DNA from: CAYLPJ01 sp964385465
Lineage (GTDB): Bacteria; Planctomycetota; Phycisphaerae; SM23-33
Length of the DNA stretch: 64,000 bases
Assembly: GCA_964385465.1 (NCBI GenBank)
Contig: CAYLPJ010000003.1
Coordinates: 1-64,000, forward strand
Direction of reading: 5' to 3'
Each line of letters opens with the position of its first letter. The stretch's first letter is position 1. Below are positions 41,826 to 48,670 of this stretch, piece after piece. The position numbers and the translations under genes are program-made. The notes beneath the pieces are model-generated. The model saw nothing but the letters and a program-made list of their open reading frames with translations, did no database searches and was not told the origin of the DNA.

Positions 41826-42296
41826 ATGCGAAGGAATACGTCAAGCAAAGGCTTCAGCCTGCTGGAGCTTGTGGTGGTCGTCGTGATCATCGGGATCATC
41901 GCGGCGGTGGCGATCCCGCGGTTGAGCCGCGGCTCGGCCGGGGCCGCCGACGCGGCGCTGGCCGGCAACCTCGCCGTGCTGCGGAACGCCATCGACCTGT
42001 ACTCGGTCGAGCACGACGGCGCCTTCCCCGCCCGGAGGGATATCGAGGACGCCCTGCTGGAGTACACGGATCACGCGGGGGACGTCAAGAACAAGAAGAC
42101 CGAGACCCACATCTACGGGCCCTACATCCGCAAGATCCCGCCGCTGCCGGTCGGGGCGGCCAAGGGCAATACCCGGATCTGGCACAAGAAGGGCAAAGAC
42201 GTCGGCTGGATCTACGACGAGGACACCGGCGACATCCACGCCAACTGCACCAACAAGGAACAGGACGCCACCGGCAAGCGGTACAACGAGTATTGA
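41826..42296 (+). CDS. Major pseudopilin, GspG-like type IV pilin-like protein
   Basis: A 156-residue prepilin. The short basic leader (MRRNTSSKG) is cut before Phe10 in the motif GFSLLELVVVV, with the invariant Glu at mature position 5. The hydrophobic helix extends to IPRLSRG. The globular domain has YSVEHDGAFPARRD and a late YDEDTGDIHANCTN that resembles the GspG calcium site region. The ATG at 41826 has AAGGAGCG just upstream. It heads the pseudopilin block and is probably the most abundant subunit. Confidence 0.92.
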   Translation: MRRNTSSKGFSLLELVVVVVIIGIIAAVAIPRLSRGSAGAADAALAGNLAVLRNAIDLYSVEHDGAFPARRDIEDALLEYTDHAGDVKNKKTETHIYGPYIRKIPPLPVGAAKGNTRIWHKKGKDVGWIYDEDTGDIHANCTNKEQDATGKRYNEY

Positions 42297-42312
42297 TCCG
42301 GGCCGACATCCT

Positions 42313-42335
42313 GGCCGGGGCCTCGTGCCCCGGCC
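42313..42335 (+). terminator. Short hairpin between the G-like and H-like pseudopilin genes
   Basis: A perfect 9-bp stem (GGCCGGGGC) with loop CTCGT lies 17 bp after the GspG-like stop. It lacks a T tract, so it may stabilise the upstream mRNA or cause partial termination. Its arms match part of the palindrome at 22026. Confidence 0.4.
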
Positions 42336-42426
42336 GCCGCGACCGCCCGACACCGCGCGCCGGAGGCCGCGATGTCGGGCGGCTGTCGTCCGGCCCGGCG
42401 CCGCAGCCGGCCGAAACGGAGGAACC

Positions 42427-42906
42427 ATGACGCCCGCGGCACGACCCGTGCCCGCACGCCGCGCCGGCTTCAGCCTGCTGGAGCTGGTGCTCGTGGCGGC
42501 GATCCTGACGGTCATCGCCGCCGTGGCGGCACCGAAGTACGCCGCCGCGACGGCCAGGTACCGCGCGCGCCTTGCGGCCCGGCGGATCGCCGCCGACCTG
42601 GCCCTGGCCCGCCGCGCGGCCCGCACGGCCGGGGCCGCCTGCCGCCTGCGGTTCGACGTCGACGCCGACGCCTACGAACTGCCCGGCCTGGACGATCTCG
42701 ATCGCCGCGGCGGGAGCTATCGCGTCCGGCTCGACGAGGCCCCCTACCACGCCGACCTGACCGCCGCCAGCTTTGGCGACGACGCCGAGCTGGTTTTCGA
42801 CGGCTTCGGCCGACCCGATAGCGGCGGGACAATCCGCCTGCGCGTCGGGGACGTCGAGCAGACCGTGGTCGTCGCGGCCGGCTCGGGAAAGGCGACCGCA
42901 CCATGA
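42427..42906 (+). CDS. Minor pseudopilin, GspH-like
   Basis: A 159-residue prepilin-like protein. The leader ends at Gly14 and the cleavage motif is AGFSLLELVLVAAILT. Helix alpha-1 continues through RIAADLALARRAARTAG, the typical GspH pattern. The rest is a beta-rich domain. GGAGGAACC precedes the ATG at 42427. Its stop overlaps the ATG of the next pseudopilin gene. Confidence 0.88.
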   Translation: MTPAARPVPARRAGFSLLELVLVAAILTVIAAVAAPKYAAATARYRARLAARRIAADLALARRAARTAGAACRLRFDVDADAYELPGLDDLDRRGGSYRVRLDEAPYHADLTAASFGDDAELVFDGFGRPDSGGTIRLRVGDVEQTVVVAAGSGKATAP

Positions 42907-43583
42907 GCCCGCAGACCACCCCACGTTCGCCCGGGCCACGCCGCGGAGGCTTCACGCTCATCGAGGCCCTGCTCGCCGTCGCCGTCACCGCCGTGCTCAT
43001 GACCGCCATGGTCGGGTCGCTGGCGGTGGCCTCGCGTGCGCTGGACAGCGGCGGCGCGGCCGCGGAGGCCGTCGAAGCGGCGGCGCTCGTCGAGGAGATC
43101 GAGGCCGATCTTGCCGCCGCGAAGGTCTTCACCGAGCGGTCGGGCGACGCGGTGACGTTCGCCGTCGCCGACCGTGACGGGGACGGCGAGGACGACGTGA
43201 TCCGCTACGCCTGGACGGGCGCCGAGGACGGTCGGCTGCTGCGGCAGGTCAACGACGACGCGCCGACGGTCTTCGCCGAAGACGTCCGCTACCTCAATTT
43301 GAGCTGGACGGTTCGCGCCGTCGCCGCCGAGCCGGAGGAACCCGAGGAACCCGACGGCGTCCCCCCGGCCGACGGTGGCGACGAAGGCAGCGAAGACGGC
43401 GACGCTGACGATGGCAACGGCGGGGGCAACGGCAACGGTGGCGGCAACGGCAACGGCGGGGGCAACGGCAACGGCGGGGGCGATGGCAACGGTGGCGGCA
43501 ATGGCAACGGCGGGGGCAACGGCAACGGCGGGGGCAACGGCAACGGCGGGGGCAATGGCAAAGGAAAGGGCAAGGGCAGATGA
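42903..43583 (+). CDS. Minor pseudopilin, GspJ-like, with glycine-asparagine repeat tail
   Basis: A 226-residue protein with leader ending at Gly16 and motif GFTLIEALLAV, then a globular domain (VTFAVADRDGDGEDDVIRYA). The end is striking: after an acidic stretch, residues about 171-218 are eight copies of GNGGGN (one GNGGGD), followed by a lysine-glycine tail (GKGKGKGR). Such a disordered tail is not usual for this family. It could contact other tip subunits, substrate or the cell surface. It overlaps both neighbours by 4 bp. Confidence 0.88.
   Translation: MSPQTTPRSPGPRRGGFTLIEALLAVAVTAVLMTAMVGSLAVASRALDSGGAAAEAVEAAALVEEIEADLAAAKVFTERSGDAVTFAVADRDGDGEDDVIRYAWTGAEDGRLLRQVNDDAPTVFAEDVRYLNLSWTVRAVAAEPEEPEEPDGVPPADGGDEGSEDGDADDGNGGGNGNGGGNGNGGGNGNGGGDGNGGGNGNGGGNGNGGGNGNGGGNGKGKGKGR
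43413..43556 (+). repeat. 18-bp in-frame tandem repeat (GNGGGN x 8)
   Basis: Eight tandem 18-bp units encode Gly-Asn-Gly-Gly-Gly-Asn in the GspJ-like protein. Units differ at synonymous third positions (GGT/GGC/GGG), and one has Asp for Asn. Length variation by slippage is likely. Confidence 0.85.
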
Positions 43584-44233
43584 TGGCCGGCGGACGTCAT
43601 CGTGGGCGTCGGCACCGCGGGCGGGCCGGCATGACACTCATCGAGGCGGTCATGTCCACGCTGATCGTCGGCGTGATGCTGGTCGCGGCCCTGAGTTCCG
43701 TGTCGTCCTCGGCCCGCGCCGGGCTGGGCCAGCGCGACCGCTGCCGGGCGCCCAATCTGGCCCGCCAGCTCCTCGCCGAGATCCTCCAGACCGCCTACGC
43801 CGAGCCGGACGATACCCCGGCCTTCGGCCCCGAAGGCCCGGAATCCGCCGACGCCCGGACCGTCTGGGACGACGTGGACGACTACCACGGCTGGTCCGCC
43901 TGCCCGCCGGTCCACCCGGACGGCTCGCCGGTAGCCACCGCCGACGGGTGGACCCGCGAGGTGACCGTCGAATACGTCCGCCCAGACGATCCCGCCACGC
44001 CGGCCGGGTCGGACGCCGGCCTGAAGCGCATCACCGTCACCGTCACCGCACCGACCGGCGCGAGGACCAGCCTCCGGACCCTCCGCGGGCGGGCGGGCGT
44101 CGCCGACCGCCGGCCGGCGGAGACCACCGACTACGTCACCGCCGTCGGCGTCGAACTCCAGATTGGAGGCGACGAGGGCGGGCGGGTCGTGGGGGGCGCC
44201 CGGCTGCTCAGGCCCGTGCCCCTGCCGCACTGA
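43580..44233 (+). CDS. Minor pseudopilin, GspI/PilV-like
   Basis: A 217-residue prepilin-like protein. The strongly basic leader ends at Gly17 before MTLIEAVMSTLIVG, with Glu at mature position 5. The following helix carries ARQLLAEILQTAYAEP, a block often seen in GspI/PilV proteins. The ATG overlaps the stop of the repeat-bearing gene. The globular half is not similar to any domain I recognise. Confidence 0.85.
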   Translation: MMAGGRHRGRRHRGRAGMTLIEAVMSTLIVGVMLVAALSSVSSSARAGLGQRDRCRAPNLARQLLAEILQTAYAEPDDTPAFGPEGPESADARTVWDDVDDYHGWSACPPVHPDGSPVATADGWTREVTVEYVRPDDPATPAGSDAGLKRITVTVTAPTGARTSLRTLRGRAGVADRRPAETTDYVTAVGVELQIGGDEGGRVVGGARLLRPVPLPH

Positions 44234-44249
44234 TCCCCGGGAGACGCCC

Positions 44250-45497
44250 ATGCCCCGCAACCGACATGCAGCCAGACGCGCTCGACGCCGTGGCTCGACG
44301 TACATCATGATCCTCGGCGTCAGCCTCATCCTCCTGGTGATCGGCCTGTCCGCCGCGGCGATGGTCCGCATCCACAACCGCACCGTCGCCCGCGGCGGGG
44401 ACTGGACGGAGGCCCAGTTGCTGGCGACCGCCGGTGTCGAGCACGCCCTGCTGACCATCGACCGCACGCCGAACTGGCGGACCGCCCTGGCCGGGCGGGA
44501 AACCGCCTTCGCCCTCGGCGGCGGCACGGTGACCTGGCGGCTGATCGACGAGGGCGACGGGAGCCTCGGCGACGGCCCGGCCGAGGCGTTCGCGATCGAG
44601 TCCGCCGCCCGCGCCGGCCGGGCCGCCTACAAGCTCCGCATGACCTGCTTCGCCGAGGGCGGGGCCCTCGAGGCCCTCGACACCGCCCTGCATGCCGGCG
44701 GGGACGTGCTGGTCACCGGGCAGGGACAGGTCACCGTCACCGGCGGCCCGTTGAGCACCAACGGCACGCTGAACCTCGCCCACGGCCACGCTGTCGTGCA
44801 CGGGGACGTCGAGGCCGCCGCCATCGCCGGGCCCGGTTCCGTCGACGGAGACACCACCGTGGGCGCCCCGCCGAAGGCCCTGCCCGGCCGGTCGGCATTC
44901 GAGACCGTCCGCGCGCTGGGCACGGAAATCCCCGCCGGCGCGGACCTCCACCGCCTGGCGCTGGGGCCGGGGACGAACCCGTTCGGCACGCCCAACGCCG
45001 ACGGGGTGTACGTCATCGACGCCCCGCACAGCAACGTGACCATCCGCGACGCCCGCATCTACGGCACGCTCGTGGTCCGCTGCAACCGGCTGACACTCCG
45101 CAACGCCGTGCTCATGCACCCGTTCCGGGAGGACCTGCCCGTGCTGGTCGTCGACGGGGACGTGCTCGTGCAGACCCCCCGCGGGCACGGTGCGCTGCGG
45201 GAGCAGCGCGGGCGGACCAACTTCAACCCCCCCGGCATGCCCTACGAGGGCACGTCCGACGCCGACGCGTCGGACAGCTACCCCAGCGAGCTCCGCGGGC
45301 TGATCCACGTACTGGGCAACATGGAGCTGAAGCTGAACCCCCTGGTCCGCGGCGCGATCCTCTGCGAGGGCGAGCTGACGTGCAAGGGCACGCCCGAGAT
45401 CCACCTCGATCCCGCCCTCGCCCGCAAGCCGCCTCTCGGCTACACCAGCCCGACCGCCGCCATCCAGCCCGGCCCCGTCCGACAGGTCGTCGACTGA
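44250..45497 (+). CDS. GspK/PilX-position protein with beta-helix or bactofilin-like domain
   Basis: A 415-residue protein with a prepilin-like start: basic leader to Gly15, then STYIMILGVSLILLVIGLSA, lacking Glu at mature position 5 as in GspK. After a globular stretch, residues about 180-240 and 290-380 have repetitive short beta-strand pattern (GGDVLVTGQGQVTVTGGPLS, NVTIRDARIYGTLVVR, LVVDGDVLVQT) resembling polymer-forming or right-handed beta-helix domains. It closes the pseudopilin block and may cap the fibre tip. Confidence 0.7.
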   Translation: MPRNRHAARRARRRGSTYIMILGVSLILLVIGLSAAAMVRIHNRTVARGGDWTEAQLLATAGVEHALLTIDRTPNWRTALAGRETAFALGGGTVTWRLIDEGDGSLGDGPAEAFAIESAARAGRAAYKLRMTCFAEGGALEALDTALHAGGDVLVTGQGQVTVTGGPLSTNGTLNLAHGHAVVHGDVEAAAIAGPGSVDGDTTVGAPPKALPGRSAFETVRALGTEIPAGADLHRLALGPGTNPFGTPNADGVYVIDAPHSNVTIRDARIYGTLVVRCNRLTLRNAVLMHPFREDLPVLVVDGDVLVQTPRGHGALREQRGRTNFNPPGMPYEGTSDADASDSYPSELRGLIHVLGNMELKLNPLVRGAILCEGELTCKGTPEIHLDPALARKPPLGYTSPTAAIQPGPVRQVVD

Positions 45498-45509
45498 CGG
45501 CGCGGCGGT

Positions 45510-45735
45510 TCCTGGCCGCTTGATCGTGGACGGCGGCAAGAAGAGGCGGTCCGGACCGTCCAGGAGCTCCTGGAAACCGAATGCCGCATGGAACCCCCCG
45601 GGCGCCCTCATTCAGGGCGTCGACGGTCGCGGCGTGGATGCCGACCCGATCGGCAAGGTTGCGGATGCGGACCAGCGCGTTGAAGAGAAGCTCCCCGCCG
45701 AGGCGTTTCCCCTGACCAGAGACCTCTGGATCGGC
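45510..45735 (-). pseudogene. Remnant of a GNAT acetyltransferase (TacT-toxin-like carboxyl end)
   Basis: Translating the minus strand gives VSGQGKRLGGELLFNALVR and ADRVGIHAATVDALNEGA (about 45735 to 45601), then in another frame FHAAFGFQELLDGPDRLFLP and STIKR (to 45510). Together these match the acetyl-CoA loop (Q-x-x-G-x-G type) and the FYe.fGF..l.d.p..LflP ending of GNAT proteins of the toxin type. The amino half is missing and at least one frameshift is present. No antitoxin gene is seen. Confidence 0.6.
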
Positions 45736-45791
45736 GTCGGCCCGATGTGCACAATGGCATGTCGGCCGCGATGGCCGGGATGGAGAACGCG

Positions 45792-47078
45792 ATGGGTTCG
45801 ATGCGACGGACGGATCGGCGGGGGTTTTTCAAGACCGCGGCGGCGGCGGTGGCGGCGCCGTGGATCGTCTCGGCCCGGGCGCTGGGCAAGGACGGCGCCG
45901 TGGCGGCCAGCGAGCGGATCGGGCTGGGGGCGATCGGCTTCGGGCCGCGAGGCGGCTACGTGCTGCGGTGCATGCTCGCCGAGAAGGACGTCCAGTGCCG
46001 CATCGTCTGCGACTGCCAAGCCTCCCGCCGCAAGGACGCCAAGGCCCTCGTGGACCGCACGTACGGCAACGGCGACTGCGCGGCCACCGGCGACATGTTC
46101 GAGGTGTTCGCCCGCGACGACGTCGACGCCGTGCTGGTGGCCACCGGCGACCGCTGGCACGCACTCGGCTCGATCCTCGCCGCCAAGGCCGGCAAGGACG
46201 TCTACAGCGAGAAGCCCTGCGGCATCACGATCGCCGACTGCCAGGATCTCGACGACACCATGCGCCGCTACGGGCGGGTCTTCCAGGCCGGCACGCAGCG
46301 GCGAAGCGCCGACAACTTCCGCTTCGCCGTTCACCTCGCACGCAGCGGCAAGCTCGGGCGGCTGCATACGCTCCACGCCTCCATCTACAAGCTGTCGGTG
46401 ATCTACGACTGGCTGGACGCCCAGCCGGAGCCCGACGAGGACGTCTGCGACTGGGACCGCTGGCTCGGCCCGGCGCCGTGGCGGCCCTACAACAGCGCGT
46501 ACGTCCGCGGCCGTTGGCGCAAGCACTACGACTTCGACTCGGGCGCGACCCTGCTGGACTGGGGCGCCCACACGGTGGACCTCTGCCAGTGGGCCGCCGG
46601 GGCCGACGGCACGACGCCGGTCACCTACGAAGCCGACGGCGGGACGATCAACGCCCGCTATGCCGACGGGCTGAAGCTGGTCATGCGCCGCGGCGGTTTC
46701 CGCGGCGAGGGCGACTGGCTGGGCCTGGGAACCTGCCCGGTGCGCTTCGAGGGCGACGAGGGATGGGTCGAGACCGGCGATTCCGGCAAGGTCGTCTGCC
46801 ACCCGGCCTCCCTGGCCGAGCAGTGGCGGGAGTACACCGTTCGCGGCACCCACCCGGCGCAGCACACGCGGAACTTCTTTGACTGCGTACGCAGCCGCGC
46901 CACCACCGCCACGCCGGGGCCGGTCATGCGGTCCAGCCACCTCGCCTGCCATGCCGCCGCGCTGTCCTGGCTGCTCGGGCGGAAGCTCACCTTCGACCCC
47001 GCCGGGGAGGCCTTCGTCAACGACGACGAGGCCAACCGCCGCCGCAGCCGCGCCAAACGCCAGCCCTGGCACGCCTGA
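45792..47078 (+). CDS. Gfo/Idh/MocA family oxidoreductase with twin-arginine signal
   Basis: A 428-residue dehydrogenase. The Tat signal is DRRGFFKTAAAAVAAPW, the cofactor-binding segment is GAIGFGPRGGYVLR near residue 40, and the catalytic-side motif is SEKPCGITIADC near 138. Block DWLDAQPEPDEDVCDWDRW is followed by PAPWRPY and LLDWGAHTVDLCQW. The ATG at 45792 is supported by ATGGAGAA upstream; earlier in-frame ATGs are possible. The next gene encodes a DUF1080 protein, a likely functional partner in 3-keto-glycoside breakdown. Confidence 0.88.
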   Translation: MGSMRRTDRRGFFKTAAAAVAAPWIVSARALGKDGAVAASERIGLGAIGFGPRGGYVLRCMLAEKDVQCRIVCDCQASRRKDAKALVDRTYGNGDCAATGDMFEVFARDDVDAVLVATGDRWHALGSILAAKAGKDVYSEKPCGITIADCQDLDDTMRRYGRVFQAGTQRRSADNFRFAVHLARSGKLGRLHTLHASIYKLSVIYDWLDAQPEPDEDVCDWDRWLGPAPWRPYNSAYVRGRWRKHYDFDSGATLLDWGAHTVDLCQWAAGADGTTPVTYEADGGTINARYADGLKLVMRRGGFRGEGDWLGLGTCPVRFEGDEGWVETGDSGKVVCHPASLAEQWREYTVRGTHPAQHTRNFFDCVRSRATTATPGPVMRSSHLACHAAALSWLLGRKLTFDPAGEAFVNDDEANRRRSRAKRQPWHA

Positions 47079-47229
47079 GAGGCGGGGGCGCGCCTCCAGC
47101 GGCGCTATGCTTCTCCGAGAGCCCCGGCCGGGCCGCGCCGTCTGCTCGCTTGCATCCGCGGCGCGGAAGCCCAGAATGGGTGTTTCACGTGTGGACGGAC
47201 GAACCGAACCCCCTTACGGAGAGACGAGC

Positions 47230-48570
47230 ATGATGGACTGGAAGAGGCTGATCGTGGCGCTGGCGGCGGCGGTGTGCATCGCGGCCGTGCCCGCCGCGGC
47301 GGATTGCGGCAGTTGTGGCGACGAGGACGGTTTCGTGAGCCTGTTCAACGGCAAGGACCTGACCGGCTGGGAGGGCCACCCGGACCTTTGGGAGGTCAAG
47401 GATGGTGTGATTCACGGCCAGACCACGCCGGAGAAGAAGGCCCCGGGCAACACGTTCCTGATCGCCAAGGACGCCAAGCTCAAGGACTTCATCCTGAAGC
47501 TGAAGTTCCGCGTGGGCAACAGCAACAACTCCGGCGTGCAGTTTCGCAGCATTCACCTGCCGGCCAAGAAGAACTCTCGCAACCGCTGGGTGGTCAAGGG
47601 CTACCAGGCGGAGGTGCAGGAGAAGCCGGGCAAGGTGGGCTTCCTGTACGACGAGAAGCGCCGCGGCTGGCTGGTCAACGTCGGCGACTTCATGGTCCTC
47701 GACCGCGAGGGCAACAAGCTCGAGAAGAACGTCGTCGGGCAGATCAGCGACAAGCAGCAACTCATCGAGGCCGGGTACTACAAGAGCAACAAGGACCCCG
47801 AGGCCTGGAACGAGTACACGATCACCTGCCGGGGCAACCACATCCTGATCGCGCTGAACGGCTACCAGACGGTGGAGCTGATCGACCGCGACGAGAAAGA
47901 GCGCACGCTGGAGGGCATCCTCGGGCTTCAGATTCACGGCGGCGCGCCGATGCACGTGCAGTTCAAGGACATCCGCATCAAGCACCTGGAGGAGAACTAC
48001 GGCGAGGCGGTCCGCCTGTTCGATGGCAAGACGCTCGACGGCTGGACCTTCTCCAGCGACAAGGCCAAGGACGCCTGGAGCGCCAAGGACGGCGTGCTGG
48101 CGACCACCGGCAAGCCGGTCGGCTACATCCGCACCGAGAAGAGCTACACCAACTACGTCCTCCGCGTCCAGCTCCGCCACCACCGCAAGTGCAACGCCGG
48201 CGTGCTGCTGCGGATGGTCGGCGAGGACAAGGTCTGGCCGAAGTCCATCGAGGCCCAGGGCCAGAAGGGCGCCATGGGCGACATCTGGAACATCGACAAG
48301 TTCCCCATGAAGACCGCCGAGGACCGCACCCGCGGCCGACACACCAAGCGGATGCACGAGAAAGGCAACGAGAACCCCGTCGGCGAGTGGAACCAGTACG
48401 ACATCACGATGAACAAGGGCCACCTGGTGCTGAAGGTCAACGGCATGGTGCAGAACGTCGCCACGGACTGCGAGGAACTGGCCGGCAAGATCTGCCTCCA
48501 GGCCGAGGGCGGCCCGCTGGACTACCGCAACATCACGCTGATCCCGATCCTCGACGGAGAGAAGAAGTAG
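47230..48570 (+). CDS. Secreted protein with two 3-keto-disaccharide hydrolase (DUF1080) domains
   Basis: A 446-residue protein with a signal peptide (about 1-24). The first DUF1080 domain (about 32-255) starts FVSLFNGKDLTGWEGHPDLW and contains NSNNSGVQFRSIHLP. The second (about 258-440) starts AVRLFDGKTLDGWTFSSD and ends QAEGGPLDYRNITLIPI. Members of this family hydrolyse glycosides already oxidised at C3, so the preceding Gfo/Idh gene makes a coherent pair. The duplicated domain may bind two sugars or be partly regulatory. A clear hairpin terminator follows. Confidence 0.9.
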   Translation: MMDWKRLIVALAAAVCIAAVPAAADCGSCGDEDGFVSLFNGKDLTGWEGHPDLWEVKDGVIHGQTTPEKKAPGNTFLIAKDAKLKDFILKLKFRVGNSNNSGVQFRSIHLPAKKNSRNRWVVKGYQAEVQEKPGKVGFLYDEKRRGWLVNVGDFMVLDREGNKLEKNVVGQISDKQQLIEAGYYKSNKDPEAWNEYTITCRGNHILIALNGYQTVELIDRDEKERTLEGILGLQIHGGAPMHVQFKDIRIKHLEENYGEAVRLFDGKTLDGWTFSSDKAKDAWSAKDGVLATTGKPVGYIRTEKSYTNYVLRVQLRHHRKCNAGVLLRMVGEDKVWPKSIEAQGQKGAMGDIWNIDKFPMKTAEDRTRGRHTKRMHEKGNENPVGEWNQYDITMNKGHLVLKVNGMVQNVATDCEELAGKICLQAEGGPLDYRNITLIPILDGEKK

Positions 48571-48595
48571 CGCTCGGCACGACATACGCAGCAAC

Positions 48596-48630
48596 GAGAG
48601 GCGGTCCCCCGGGGCCGCCTCTTCTGTTTC
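48596..48630 (+). terminator. Intrinsic terminator after the DUF1080 gene
   Basis: An 8-bp outer stem (AGAGGCGG with CCGCCTCT) extends into a CCCC/GGGG inner stem and is followed by TTCTGTTTC. It lies 26 bp after the stop. Confidence 0.7.
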
Positions 48631-48670
48631 AGGAGTACGTCCCTTCCCGCGTCCCGATTGGGAGAATGAC

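Noticed and set aside
41700..41826. Possible cyclic di-GMP riboswitch before the pseudopilin genes
   Set aside because: The conserved core of the GEMM class (CACGCACAGGGCAAACC-like with paired tetraloop helices) is not present; only the short TGCTTAAGT element stands out.
43408..43570. Tandem repeats considered as a CRISPR array
   Set aside because: The 18-bp units have no spacers and lie in frame inside the GspJ-like protein.
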